DNA of 64,000 nt from an uncultured Bacteroidota bacterium. GTDB taxonomy: Bacteria > Bacteroidota > Bacteroidia > Chitinophagales > Chitinophagaceae. The notes under the pieces are model-generated. The model saw only the letters and a list, made by a program, of their open reading frames with translations, ran no database searches and had not been told where the DNA came from. Below are positions 8,853-17,972 of the stretch, in pieces (position 1 is the first letter of the stretch; each line of letters opens with the position of its first letter). Position numbers and translations under genes: made by a program. Where the stretch lies: positions 62,001 through 126,000 of the forward strand of contig CAIVEW010000060.1 in assembly GCA_903905065.1 (NCBI GenBank), written 5' to 3'.

Positions 8853-9635
8853 ATGAAACCTACAGTTGGACAAAAAGTCAGAACCGGCATATTCACCATA
8901 GCAGGGCTTGTGCTTCTGGTGGGGGCAATTTTCCTCATCGGAAAGAATAAAAATATGTTTGGCGATACATTTCATATATATGGCACATTTAAAAATGTTG
9001 GCGGCTTGCAGGTGGGCAATAACGTACGGTTTGTAGGCATTAATGTAGGTACCGTGGAAAGCATCCGTATCATCTCCGATACGCTCGCCCGGGTAGATAT
9101 GATCATCAAAAACAAAGTACATCCCTTCCTGAAAAGCGATGCGGTGGCCAGCATAGGCTCTGACGGCCTTATGGGCGATAAACTGATCACTATCTCAGCT
9201 ACATCAGATAACGCTGTTGTTATAAAAGATGGTGGACTGATAGCAACGGTAGACCCCACAGATTTTGGCAAGGTAATGGATAAGGTGGGCCGTGTAGCTG
9301 ACAATGCCGAAGTGATCACGGCGCAGCTCGCAGGCATTGCCACCCAGATCAATACCGGAAAGGGAAGTATAGGAACACTATTATATAGCGACCAAGTCGC
9401 TAAAAACCTGGAGGGCAGCGTGAATAACCTGAAACAGGGTACTGCGGGTTTCTCTCAAAATATGACTGCGTTAAAACATAATTTCTTATTGAAGGGGTAT
9501 TATAAAAAGAAAGCGCGCGCTGAAGAGGCAAAGGAAGAAGAAGTGCGAGAAGGAATAGACACTACCGGTCAGCAATTGACTAAAAAACAAGAACGGAAGT
9601 TGGAACGAAAAGCTAAAAAGGAGAGCAAACAATAG
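8853..9635 (+). CDS. mlaD: MlaD-type MCE domain protein
   Basis: 260 residues: one N-terminal membrane anchor (about 10-29), then an MCE domain (about 35-115) with the core GGLQVGNNVRFVGINVGTV, then a helical region (about 150-205), and a tail made mostly of Lys and Glu (about 215-260). MCE proteins form periplasmic rings or tubes that carry lipids across the envelope. It is the third gene of the mla operon and starts 6 bases after mlaF. The charged tail is longer than in E. coli MlaD and ends KKESKQ. It converges with mtgA, the two stops being only one base apart. Confidence 0.9.
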   Translation: MKPTVGQKVRTGIFTIAGLVLLVGAIFLIGKNKNMFGDTFHIYGTFKNVGGLQVGNNVRFVGINVGTVESIRIISDTLARVDMIIKNKVHPFLKSDAVASIGSDGLMGDKLITISATSDNAVVIKDGGLIATVDPTDFGKVMDKVGRVADNAEVITAQLAGIATQINTGKGSIGTLLYSDQVAKNLEGSVNNLKQGTAGFSQNMTALKHNFLLKGYYKKKARAEEAKEEEVREGIDTTGQQLTKKQERKLERKAKKESKQ

Positions 9636-9636
9636 A

Positions 9637-10359
9637 TCAGGGGGTTTTTATCACATCCTCTACATCTTCATCGCCCTCCAGGTTATCCATCTGGGTGAGT
9701 ATATGTGCGGTGCGCCACTGCACGATGCGGCTCTCCGGTTTCACAGTATATTTCTTAGGGTTAGGCAGGCACGCCATGATCATGGCCGCCTCAGTGCGCG
9801 TAAGGTCTTTTGCATGTTTGTTGAAATAGGCCTTAGATGCGGCCTCAATGCCAAAAATGCCCGGCCCCATTTCTATCACGTTCAGATAAACTTCCATTAT
9901 GCGCCTTTTTCCCCATGTCCATTCTATAAGCTGCGTAAAATAAAATTCCGGCGCCTTCCTCACATACCTGCCCCAGCCGCTTCCCTGCCATAGAAAAACA
10001 TTTTTAGCTGTCTGCTGGCTTATCGTGCTTGCCCCACCCCCTCTTTCGCGTTTCTTCTTTCCGGGCTTTGCGTTCATGCTTTTATCTATCGATTTCCAGT
10101 CGAATCCGTTATGTTCGGGAAACAACTGGTCTTCACTGGCAATAGCTGCCAGTTTCACATTGCGCGGGATCTCCTTCCAGCTAACATAACTTCTTTTCAG
10201 GCCGTAGCCTCCGGTCAGCCCGCCAATTTGGGTTATTGTTATGGGCGGCATCAGCCACCTGCACAACACGAGGTATACGGACGAGGAAACGAAAAGAATG
10301 AGAATAATTCGCAGGATATATCGGAACACTTTCCTGATACCTGATTGTTTTGTAGCCAT
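9637..10359 (-). CDS. mtgA: monofunctional biosynthetic peptidoglycan glycosyltransferase
   Basis: About 240 residues of the GT51 family, which polymerises lipid II into glycan strands. From start ATG 10359 (an alternative start at 10377 adds six residues): a membrane anchor at about 11-33, catalytic-Glu motif IASEDQLFPEHNGFDW with Glu76, motif GASTISQQTAKN at 109-120, and motif RRIMEVYLN at 152-160. There is no transpeptidase domain, hence the monofunctional form. It is divergent from the small membrane protein at 10485. Confidence 0.93.
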   Translation of the reverse strand: MATKQSGIRKVFRYILRIILILFVSSSVYLVLCRWLMPPITITQIGGLTGGYGLKRSYVSWKEIPRNVKLAAIASEDQLFPEHNGFDWKSIDKSMNAKPGKKKRERGGGASTISQQTAKNVFLWQGSGWGRYVRKAPEFYFTQLIEWTWGKRRIMEVYLNVIEMGPGIFGIEAASKAYFNKHAKDLTRTEAAMIMACLPNPKKYTVKPESRIVQWRTAHILTQMDNLEGDEDVEDVIKTP

Positions 10360-10454
10360 TGAAGCCAAAAATAGCAACTATCGCCACAATAATCGGCCCC
10401 GGGTATCTAAAAGACAATTTTCGTCCGATATTTAGAAAAATGCGCCCAAAAGTT

Positions 10455-10462
10455 TACTTTTG
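10455..10462 (+). promoter_or_regulatory. -7 element TACTTTTG upstream of the small membrane protein gene
   Basis: An exact match to the Bacteroidota -7 box TAnnTTTG, 22 bases before ATG 10485. I see no clear TTG at the -33 position. Its place supports ATG 10485 over the in-frame start at 10359, which would lie upstream of transcription. Confidence 0.55.
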
Positions 10463-10484
10463 CACAACTACAAAAAAGCAACTC

Positions 10485-10748
10485 ATGAGTCACGATACAA
10501 ACCACGGACATTCAAAGGAAAACAAAACGATAATATCTTTCAAGAATTCGTTCTGGCTGGTAGTTATTATTGTTGGCCTTTTCATTGCCGCACTCAATTT
10601 CGTTAAGGCAGAAAGTGGCGCGGAAGAAGGGGAAGGCAAGACTACTTCTGAGATGAAGGCAACTCCTGCGGGCGAGAAAGGCGAAAAGAAAGCTGACGAA
10701 GCTCCGAAAACGGAAGCTCCGAAAGAAGCTGAAAAAAGCGCCAAATAA
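10485..10748 (+). CDS. small single-pass membrane protein with acidic/lysine tail
   Basis: About 87 residues from ATG 10485 (MSHDTNHGHSKENK...). A polar His-rich N-terminus of about 22 residues is followed by one hydrophobic segment (SFWLVVIIVGLFIAALNFV, about 24-42) and a C-terminal tail rich in Glu, Lys, Ala and Pro (KTEAPKEAEKSAK). This fits a one-pass inner-membrane protein with a disordered tail; I do not recognise a family. It lies 19 bases upstream of the hldD-like gene in the same direction and may be co-transcribed with it. Confidence 0.65.
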   Translation: MSHDTNHGHSKENKTIISFKNSFWLVVIIVGLFIAALNFVKAESGAEEGEGKTTSEMKATPAGEKGEKKADEAPKTEAPKEAEKSAK

Positions 10749-10767
10749 TTCCTAATCACCCTTGCAA

Positions 10768-11748
10768 ATGCAGCAAAATGATGTGATAGCCGTAACGGGC
10801 GCAGCCGGTTTTATTGGCAGCTATCTTACGGGTTATCTTAACCACCTGGGTTATACCGCTTTAGTACTGGTGGACGACTTCTCTGACCCGAAAAAATCAG
10901 CCAACCTCGCCGGGAAGAAATTCACTCATAAAATACACCGCGAGCAATTCTTCGAGTGGCAGCAGGCCCACCCCGGCCTTATTAAATACGTCTTTCATCT
11001 TGGTGCCCGAACGGACACAACGGAAATGGACTATGAGGTGCACAAAAAGTGGAACCTGGATTATTCCAAACTGATATGGGAAATGTGCGTTGCCGGCAAC
11101 ATTCCACTGGTATATGCTTCTTCCGCCGCAACTTATGGCAATGGCGAGCAGGGCTACATCGATGACCACAATATCGTTACTAAGCTGCATCCACTGAATC
11201 CTTATGGGGTTTCCAAAAATGAATTTGATATCTGGGCGCTGGAGCAAAAAAATGCCCCTCCATTCTGGGCAGGCCTCAAATTTTTTAATGTATTTGGCCC
11301 CAATGAATACCACAAAGCGCGGATGGCTTCTGTGATCTTCCATGCATACAACCAAGTCAAAGAAAAGGGCGAAGTAAAACTATTCCGGTCTCACAACCCC
11401 GATTATAAAGACGGCGAGCAAATACGCGATTTCATTTATGTAAAGGACGTCGTGAGCATTTGCTGTTGGCTGATGCAACATCAACCGGCGAGTGGTTTAT
11501 ATAATTGCGGCACTGGCAAGGCACGCACATTTAAAGATCTTGTAAAGGCGATATTTGATACGTTAGGTTTACCGGAGCGAATTGTGTTTATCGACACACC
11601 AATCGACATCCGCGACAAGTATCAGTATTTTACCGAAGCAAATATGGATAAGCTGCAACACGCAGGATATAACCAGCATTTGTATTCACTAGAAGAAGGA
11701 GTGAAAGAATATGTGAACGAGTACCTGAAAGACGGAAAATATTTTTGA
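10768..11748 (+). CDS. hldD: ADP-L-glycero-D-manno-heptose 6-epimerase-like NAD-dependent epimerase
   Basis: 326 residues of the extended short-chain dehydrogenase fold. The nucleotide motif GAAGFIG lies at 11-17 and the catalytic triad is Ser119 with Tyr146-x3-Lys150 (LNPYGVSK). The sequence around ARTDTTEMDYEVHKKWNLDYSK and the FFNVFGPNEYHK region match HldD/RfaD, which inverts C6 of ADP-heptose for the lipopolysaccharide inner core. ATG 10768 is preferred; a TTG six bases upstream is possible. The heptose partners (hldE, gmhA) are not in the window, so the substrate rests on family resemblance. Confidence 0.85.
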   Translation: MQQNDVIAVTGAAGFIGSYLTGYLNHLGYTALVLVDDFSDPKKSANLAGKKFTHKIHREQFFEWQQAHPGLIKYVFHLGARTDTTEMDYEVHKKWNLDYSKLIWEMCVAGNIPLVYASSAATYGNGEQGYIDDHNIVTKLHPLNPYGVSKNEFDIWALEQKNAPPFWAGLKFFNVFGPNEYHKARMASVIFHAYNQVKEKGEVKLFRSHNPDYKDGEQIRDFIYVKDVVSICCWLMQHQPASGLYNCGTGKARTFKDLVKAIFDTLGLPERIVFIDTPIDIRDKYQYFTEANMDKLQHAGYNQHLYSLEEGVKEYVNEYLKDGKYF

Positions 11749-11759
11749 GCCGCTAGCGG

Positions 11760-11792
11760 AGATGTGCCACACTTTGAAAGTGTGACACATCT
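11760..11792. repeat. 33-bp near-perfect palindrome between convergent genes
   Basis: Left arm AGATGTGCCACACTTT and right arm AAAGTGTGACACATCT pair over 16 positions with one mismatch, around a single central G. It lies between the stops of hldD and the FG-GAP gene. No T-run follows on either strand, so it resembles a dispersed palindromic repeat more than an intrinsic terminator, though it may end or protect both transcripts. Confidence 0.6.
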
Positions 11793-11801
11793 ACCAACGA
11801 C

Positions 11802-14165
11802 CTACCTGACTACTGTAAACTTATTATAGTACCTGTTCACACCACTTTGCAATATGCATACATACATGCCAGACGGCAATAGCGACAAAGGAATAGAAGT
11901 ATGGTTCACCAATGATGGCACTGCTGACGAATATAAGTATTGTCCCTCCATATTAATGACACTTATCTGCACCTCTGGTTGTAAAACGCCATTCCACGAG
12001 ACATTAAGCACTTCATTCGCCGGATTAGGATATACAATTACTTTTCCCTTCTCATTTGAAACCAAGGGCTCATGCTCCGTGTTCACTTTTAGTTTATAAA
12101 GCTCTACACCCCCTTTGTCCTCACCCACCAGCATTTCAAAACTACCGTCGCCAATGATGTCGCCGACAAAAGGTGCGGAACGATAGTTCTGATAAATACC
12201 CGACTCATCATACAAGTAGTGATTGTACCAGTTGTGTATCGAATCCACATAGGAAAAATTCGCACTTATCATAGTATACACTGCAGCTGTATCGCCTGTC
12301 TGGAAGCCCGTGAACTGATATATGTTTCCTGAATTGCTGCCTACAAGCAAGTAGTCGATACCCGTGCTGTCAACTTTACCGAAGAAAGGGGTACTGTAGT
12401 TACCATAAAAACTGTTGGTATCCACCATTACATTTCCGACTGCATTATTGATGAGTTTCAGCCTGATAATACCTGGCGTAGTGCTTACGTTTTGATAATA
12501 TTCGAGCGTACCATAAACATTGCCAATGATCAGATCGGGTTTGCCGTCTTTGTCGAGGTCGTAGATAGCAGGAGCGGCGCTGCCGCCGGTATTTATAGTA
12601 TCTCCATTAATATCTGTAAGTACGAGCTCCTGAAGTTGCCAATTCGGTGTCACAGACTCGCTGGCTGCTATGTTTTTAAAATACGAGAGCGTTCCATCGG
12701 TATGTCCAATGACGAGATCAGACTTGCCATCATTGTCGACATCTCCTATTGCAGGGGCTGCGCCTTTAAAATCGAGCGAGTATGTACCAAGAAAATCAGT
12801 AGTCTGTAATGTAAACGCAGGGTTCGATGCAGTGCCTGTATTTTCGTAATAAGATATCTTGCTTCGCAACAAACCATCGGCTTGACGATATCCTTCCGAA
12901 CCGACAAACATGTCTGGCTTGCCGTCTTTGTTGAAATCGAAAAGCAGAGGGTAAGCTGCAGTGCCGAGGTCTATAGACTGATCTATAAGGAATGAATCGG
13001 ATTGAAACCGCCAATCCGCTACACCTGTTGTGGAATAATTCTTATAATACCAAATATTATTGTAGTTCATGCAGGTCAGTCCGATATTTGGTGCCACCAG
13101 TATATCTTTTTTACCGTCCTGGTCTATATCTACATTGAATGCTGCAGGCCAAATGGGCAACTCAATCTGGACACTTGGAAAACCAGTGGGGCCTACACCT
13201 ATCCCTCCATTTTGCCACATAGTATCCTGGTAATACATGCTATCGGCGCCGGTAGGATTGTACTCCATTCTTCCATTTTTCAGAAACGTCATTTCATTAA
13301 AGGATATGCTGCCATCCAGGTAATCATAGTCTCCGTCCATATCATAATCAAACAGGCATGGGGTGTTTCCCTGGTGAGTCGTTCTTTCCATACCACCGGT
13401 ACCCGGATTTAAACCTAAGGAAGAATTGTCGCATGGCAGACCATGCCCGGTAGGCTCAGCAAGTGTGTGGGTACGGTAGAAGCCTTGATATACTTTGCCC
13501 CAGCATTCGTCCCAAAGATCAATGGAAATGCTGTCTTTTGGCATGCCGTACTCCACCTGCATATTCCTATAGTAGTTCATAAAACCGCCAGTGATATTGT
13601 AGGAAATGAAATCAAGGTCCCCGTCATTGTCCACATCTACAATCGCAGGTATGTCGCCAGGATTATTGAATGCATTTCCTGGGCCAGCGCCGGTAGAAAC
13701 ATCGTTGAAGTACCAAAGGTTCTCATAAAAATTGAAGCAAAGCTGATTTTGGCCGTTATAGTAACCTTTGTAAACCGCAAAACCATACTGGCCCTGGTGA
13801 AACAGATCCGATATGCCATCGCGATCGTAATCAGCAAGGGCGCAATAATCGTAGATCGGCGGAAAATTCAACGCATATTCCGGTGCGTACCGGTAATTTG
13901 GGTGCCCGGCAGTACCCATATTTATGAATGTCCTTAAACTATTGTAAGATTCAAAAACTACGAGATCCTGCAGCCCGTCATGATTCAGATCAGCCATAGC
14001 AAATTGCGGGTTGTTAAATCCACCGCACCAAGCTAATACCTGTTCTTGCCCGTGCGCAAATACTTTAATACTGGTATCCGGTAGGTATATCTTTGTTTGT
14101 GCATTTACTGCAACGGGAGCAATTAAAACAAGGGCAAAAATGAGGGTACGGGCAATGTGGCGCAT
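11802..14165 (-). CDS. FG-GAP/VCBS repeat protein with T9SS sorting domain
   Basis: A 787-residue secreted protein. The signal peptide ends near VNAQT. The body contains about nine calcium-loop repeats of the type D-x-D-x-D-G-x-x-D (for example DLNHDGLQDL, DVDNDGDLDF, DIDQDGKKDI, DFNKDGKPDM, DVDNDGKSDL), which are diagnostic of FG-GAP/VCBS beta propellers. The last ~80 residues are a type A T9SS sorting domain (VIVYPNPANEVLNV...YNKFTVVR) that directs export through the outer membrane and surface attachment. The function is probably adhesion or carbohydrate/protein binding; the ligand is unknown. The gene stands alone, convergent with hldD. Confidence 0.88.
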   Translation of the reverse strand: MRHIARTLIFALVLIAPVAVNAQTKIYLPDTSIKVFAHGQEQVLAWCGGFNNPQFAMADLNHDGLQDLVVFESYNSLRTFINMGTAGHPNYRYAPEYALNFPPIYDYCALADYDRDGISDLFHQGQYGFAVYKGYYNGQNQLCFNFYENLWYFNDVSTGAGPGNAFNNPGDIPAIVDVDNDGDLDFISYNITGGFMNYYRNMQVEYGMPKDSISIDLWDECWGKVYQGFYRTHTLAEPTGHGLPCDNSSLGLNPGTGGMERTTHQGNTPCLFDYDMDGDYDYLDGSISFNEMTFLKNGRMEYNPTGADSMYYQDTMWQNGGIGVGPTGFPSVQIELPIWPAAFNVDIDQDGKKDILVAPNIGLTCMNYNNIWYYKNYSTTGVADWRFQSDSFLIDQSIDLGTAAYPLLFDFNKDGKPDMFVGSEGYRQADGLLRSKISYYENTGTASNPAFTLQTTDFLGTYSLDFKGAAPAIGDVDNDGKSDLVIGHTDGTLSYFKNIAASESVTPNWQLQELVLTDINGDTINTGGSAAPAIYDLDKDGKPDLIIGNVYGTLEYYQNVSTTPGIIRLKLINNAVGNVMVDTNSFYGNYSTPFFGKVDSTGIDYLLVGSNSGNIYQFTGFQTGDTAAVYTMISANFSYVDSIHNWYNHYLYDESGIYQNYRSAPFVGDIIGDGSFEMLVGEDKGGVELYKLKVNTEHEPLVSNEKGKVIVYPNPANEVLNVSWNGVLQPEVQISVINMEGQYLYSSAVPSLVNHTSIPLSLLPSGMYVCILQSGVNRYYNKFTVVR

Positions 14166-14234
14166 AAATAAAAAATGTACATAAAATTAATGGAAAAAAA
14201 GATAATCGCAGTAATTATTATCTTCAACTATTAG

Positions 14235-15047
14235 TTAATGAAGTTTTTTGAGCGGAGAATCCGGTTCATTCAGAAAGTGTTTATACACCAGCTTATCGGC
14301 AAGTGCAGGCAATAGTTTATTGACCCATACGGCAAGCTTGCCTTGCGTTGTCATCACGATGGTGCGTTTCCTGTTTTCTATTCCTTTTATGATAATATGG
14401 GCACATTCTTCCGCAGTCATCAATTTTTTTTCGTCTAGTGGTGTCTCTGCCTGCGCGGAACCATCGCTGCTGCGGGCCACATTCCTGATATTGGATGCGG
14501 TAAATCCTGGGGCCACCCACATTACATGCGCCCCTGAATATAAGAGTTCTGTACGGAGTGCTTCAAGAAAACCCTGCATTGCAAATTTGGAAGCGGAATA
14601 GCCGGTACGTCCAGGAAGGCCCCTGTAGCCGGCAATTGATGAGACACCAACGATAACTCCTCTACGCTGTAAAACAGCAGGTAAAGCATATTTCGTACAA
14701 TAGACCGTGCCCCAGAAATTAACGTTCATCAGTTCTTTGATTACAGATAGGTCCACATCCTCAAACAATGCCCTCATGCTAATACCTGCATTATTAATGA
14801 GTATATCTATCCCGCCCCATCGTTGCGTGGTTGCAGCAATAAACGAAGAACAATCTTCCTCTACGCTTACATCTGCCTTAAAGCAAAACAGGTTTTCTGA
14901 AGGTATAAAAAGGCCTGCCAGCTTTTCCAGGTTTCGGGCACAAACGGCTACTTTAGCCCCATGCTCCAATGCAGCGGCAACAAGCGCTTTACCTATGCCG
15001 GATGATCCACCAGTAACGACGACAACTCTATCCTTTAACGTGAGCAT
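14235..15047 (-). CDS. SDR family NAD(P)-dependent oxidoreductase
   Basis: A 270-residue classical short-chain dehydrogenase. Cofactor motif TGGSSGIG lies at 12-19, NNAG at 85-88, Ser136/137 before the catalytic Tyr150 and Lys154 (YSASK). Ala33-Arg38 after the second strand (VAVCARN) suggests NADP(H). Family members reduce or oxidise ketones, alcohols or steroid-like lipids; the substrate cannot be read from the sequence. The gene is monocistronic as far as I can see. Confidence 0.88.
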   Translation of the reverse strand: MLTLKDRVVVVTGGSSGIGKALVAAALEHGAKVAVCARNLEKLAGLFIPSENLFCFKADVSVEEDCSSFIAATTQRWGGIDILINNAGISMRALFEDVDLSVIKELMNVNFWGTVYCTKYALPAVLQRRGVIVGVSSIAGYRGLPGRTGYSASKFAMQGFLEALRTELLYSGAHVMWVAPGFTASNIRNVARSSDGSAQAETPLDEKKLMTAEECAHIIIKGIENRKRTIVMTTQGKLAVWVNKLLPALADKLVYKHFLNEPDSPLKKLH

Positions 15048-15154
15048 ACGCTAGCAAAATTCAAAATTCAAAAACAGTCCAAACTTCATGCAGTGCGAGC
15101 TTCTAATACCAGCAGCGGCGCGCATGCTCATTCTCATTCTACGTCACCTTGTCC

Positions 15155-15174
15155 CCTGTCTGCCGGCAGGCAGG
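15155..15174. repeat. 20-bp GC palindrome, related to the one at 2491
   Basis: CCTGTCTGCC pairs with GGCAGGCAGG with one G-T wobble. It lies in the intergenic stretch between the stop of an M1 peptidase gene and the start of the SDR gene, both on the minus strand. Core units CAGG/CCTG and GGCAGG are shared with the palindrome in the peptidase at 2491-2510. There is no T-run, so terminator function is doubtful. Confidence 0.6.
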
Positions 15175-15202
15175 TTTGGAGAGGGCCGGAGAAGGGCCTA
15201 AA

Positions 15203-17809
15203 CTACTCGAAAGTATCCTTCATCATTTTCTTGAAGTCCTTCAGCATTTCCGGATCCTTTTCCTCGGCTACGAGTTTCTGCAACGTTTCTTTAACTAAGT
15301 CCGTTCTTTTTTGTGCTGACGCCGCTACCACTTTGTCATCTGACTTAATATTGCCTTTTTGCTCCGCGCCCACCTGGAACAGGAAGCCGGCGAGCGCAGA
15401 TTTATATTGCTTCATATTTTCATTGACAACCATTGTTGCAAAAACATCCACGCCCCTTTTAAAAGACGCATCACTTTTTACATTTTTAAGATAGTTGCTT
15501 ATACTCAATGCGAAAGAAAACTTTTTAGTACCTGAAACAAACGGCGCCTTCTTTTCAAAAAGCGGGATATCCTCATCGGCGCCCTTTTTGCCTAAAATGC
15601 TCCACACAGCCGCATCAAGCGTTGTTTTGGGGTTTTTATCCACAATCAGCCTGGCCAGCACATAGGCCGTATCGTTGCTGATCTTGTTCAGCGCAGCAAG
15701 AGCATTACCCGCTATGGCGTAAGAACTGTCATTGAGCGCAGCTATCATGCTGTTCTTTGCCTGGCTAGCCTTCCAGTTACCTAAGACCTCAAATGCAGTG
15801 GCACGAACTTCATTGTTTTTATCGTTGGAGGCCATTTCAATTACCTTTGGCGTCCATTTTTTGTGGTACTTCTCATTTTGGGTATTCGCCAACTGCGATA
15901 GGGCGTTTCGCCTGATCGTGTAAAGGCTGTCATCTAAGGCCAACGTAAGAATAACCTGGGAAGTGGAATCTGAAAGCTGGCGTCCTGCTGCAGACACTGC
16001 GAGCCGTTTGCTAATAAAATCATCGGCATGCATAAGTTGTTCCAGCCACTGTGCCGACTTCTTGCTGTCTTTCATTTCCCCTGGCAGTACATGGTTGCAG
16101 TCTGGAATAATTACAGGCCGCTGCCCGTTTTTATAGGCATAGGTGAATGTTTCTTTCTTCTTATTTATATTCCAGTCAACGACCGTTTTATCATTGCCGT
16201 ACATGACTTTTGCTTTCAAGGGCAACTGGTATAGAAATGCGCTGTCGTTCTGCGATTCGCTTTGCGCCTGGGTTACGGTTACTGTGAGTTTTTGGTTCGT
16301 GTCGTTGTAGTCATATGTCACTCTAAGTACCGGGTGGCCTGCGTGATAGTACCACTCGTTAAAAAACCAGTTCCAGTCTTGCCCGGTAGCTTCTTCTACT
16401 GCCAGTCGCCAGTTGTGCGCCTCGGCAGCGTGAAGTGCATTTTTGGTCAAGTAAATATTCATTGCCCGGTCAAAAGCATCATCACCCATAAGGTCATTCA
16501 TATACCGCAATGTGGCGCCGCCTTTGTTATAAGAGATCGCGTCAAACACATCCTCACGATTGTCGTAGTAAAACCTCACCAGTTGCGGATCATTGAGTTG
16601 AGATGAACTGATATAGATCTGCAGATCATTGTATGCCAGCTCATCGCCGGCCGCTTTGCCGTATTTATGTGCGCGCCACAACTGCTCTCCATAGTTCGCA
16701 AATGATTCATTGACAGTAACATTGCTCCACGATTCGCAGGTGACGTAATCACCAAACCACATGTGAAAAAGTTCGTGCGATACCACATCCTCTGAATTCT
16801 TATCTGCTATTTCCCGTGCATTCTGGTTCATGAATTCACCAAACAAAGAGGCAGTCGTATTCTCCATTGCGCCGGAAACGTAATCACGCACAACAACCTG
16901 GTCATATTTGTTCCACGGATAGGATACACCGGTACGCTGCGAAAAATAATCCATCATTTCCGGCGTGTGATTGAACATCAGCCTGGCATAGGGTTCATAT
17001 TCCGGCTCTACGTAATAGTTCACCTCTTTATTTTTCCAGTGGTCTTTAACGATGCTGTATTTTCCTATGGAGAACATTACCGCGTAGGCTTGTATCGGCA
17101 TATCCATTTTCCAGATGTCGGTACGTTTGCCGTCCTTACCGGGTATCTGTTTTATCATGGAGCCATTGCTAAGCGTTGTCATACCATCAGGTACGGTGAG
17201 TTCTATTTGTGTAGTGAAGCGGGTATTAGGTTTGTCAATGGTTATCATCCAATGCGAGTTTGCCTCAGACTCACCTTGTGTCCATATTTGAGACGGTTTG
17301 TGCGGCACTTTATTGTCTGTGTTAATAAAATAGAGCCCCCTGTCATCTGTTATCGCACCGCTGCCACCCGTCTGTTCGGCATAGGGCATAGCTGTATATA
17401 CAAGGTATAACTCAATAGTATCATTCATTTTATACTGCCGGTCAAAACGAATTTTCAGCATGTCCTTTTCATAGGTATAGTTGAGCTTTGTATTTCCTTT
17501 CTTTCCCACCAGCATTACACTGTCTATTTTCATGCTTTTGGCATCAAGCACAAGCGTGTCTGTGGCGTAGAAGTACGGGCGCAGTTTGATCCACTCGTGT
17601 ACGCCAGCGGTTTTTTCCAGCCAGTTAAATGTGAGCGCGACCCGCGTGTTTTTTATTTCCCAAACCTTAGTTGCTGAAGCGCGGTAAACCTGGGGTCCTG
17701 CCGCAGCACTCACCACCAACGTATCCATATTCACCTGTACGGTATCCTTTTGAGCATGGCATACCAGTGCGGAAATGAACAGCAGACACATGCAAGAAAA
17801 ATTCTTCAT
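15203..17809 (-). CDS. M1 family metallopeptidase with HEAT-like C-terminus
   Basis: 868 residues from ATG 17809, which opens the signal peptide MKNFSCMCLLFISALVCHAQ; a start nine codons earlier is less likely. From this start, GAMEN lies at 313-317, HELFH at 345-349 and the third zinc ligand Glu at 368, with the standard 18-residue spacing. Residues past about 580 are helical with repeated motifs (NDSSYAIAGNALAALNKI and similar), like the HEAT/ARM-type C-terminal domain of aminopeptidase N-like enzymes. It has no T9SS domain, so it is periplasmic or lipid-side soluble. It removes N-terminal residues from peptides. Confidence 0.92.
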   Translation of the reverse strand: MKNFSCMCLLFISALVCHAQKDTVQVNMDTLVVSAAAGPQVYRASATKVWEIKNTRVALTFNWLEKTAGVHEWIKLRPYFYATDTLVLDAKSMKIDSVMLVGKKGNTKLNYTYEKDMLKIRFDRQYKMNDTIELYLVYTAMPYAEQTGGSGAITDDRGLYFINTDNKVPHKPSQIWTQGESEANSHWMITIDKPNTRFTTQIELTVPDGMTTLSNGSMIKQIPGKDGKRTDIWKMDMPIQAYAVMFSIGKYSIVKDHWKNKEVNYYVEPEYEPYARLMFNHTPEMMDYFSQRTGVSYPWNKYDQVVVRDYVSGAMENTTASLFGEFMNQNAREIADKNSEDVVSHELFHMWFGDYVTCESWSNVTVNESFANYGEQLWRAHKYGKAAGDELAYNDLQIYISSSQLNDPQLVRFYYDNREDVFDAISYNKGGATLRYMNDLMGDDAFDRAMNIYLTKNALHAAEAHNWRLAVEEATGQDWNWFFNEWYYHAGHPVLRVTYDYNDTNQKLTVTVTQAQSESQNDSAFLYQLPLKAKVMYGNDKTVVDWNINKKKETFTYAYKNGQRPVIIPDCNHVLPGEMKDSKKSAQWLEQLMHADDFISKRLAVSAAGRQLSDSTSQVILTLALDDSLYTIRRNALSQLANTQNEKYHKKWTPKVIEMASNDKNNEVRATAFEVLGNWKASQAKNSMIAALNDSSYAIAGNALAALNKISNDTAYVLARLIVDKNPKTTLDAAVWSILGKKGADEDIPLFEKKAPFVSGTKKFSFALSISNYLKNVKSDASFKRGVDVFATMVVNENMKQYKSALAGFLFQVGAEQKGNIKSDDKVVAASAQKRTDLVKETLQKLVAEEKDPEMLKDFKKMMKDTFE

Positions 17810-17923
17810 CAACAATTTATTTTCGGTAAGAGGCAAAAGTAATTAATGTGCAAGATATTATATCACCCACACCAGGGTAAATATCACCGTAAATAACCGT
17901 TAAGAGATTCGCGACAACTATGC

Positions 17924-17955
17924 AAAAAGGCCGCTACATCAGTAACGGCCTTTTT
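17924..17955 (-). terminator. intrinsic terminator after the OmpA-family gene
   Basis: Arms AAAAAGGCCG and CGGCCTTTTT enclose a 12-base loop. On the minus strand the stem is followed by a run of T, 17 bases after the stop of the OmpA gene at 17973. The symmetric A/T flanks could also let it work on the plus strand. Confidence 0.8.
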
Positions 17956-17972
17956 GTTTATCAAAAAATATT

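Noticed and set aside
10359-10484. N-terminal extension of the small membrane protein gene (in-frame start at 10359)
   Set aside because: A consensus -7 box at 10455-10462 lies downstream of that start and the extension is rich in unlikely residues; ATG 10485 is the better start.
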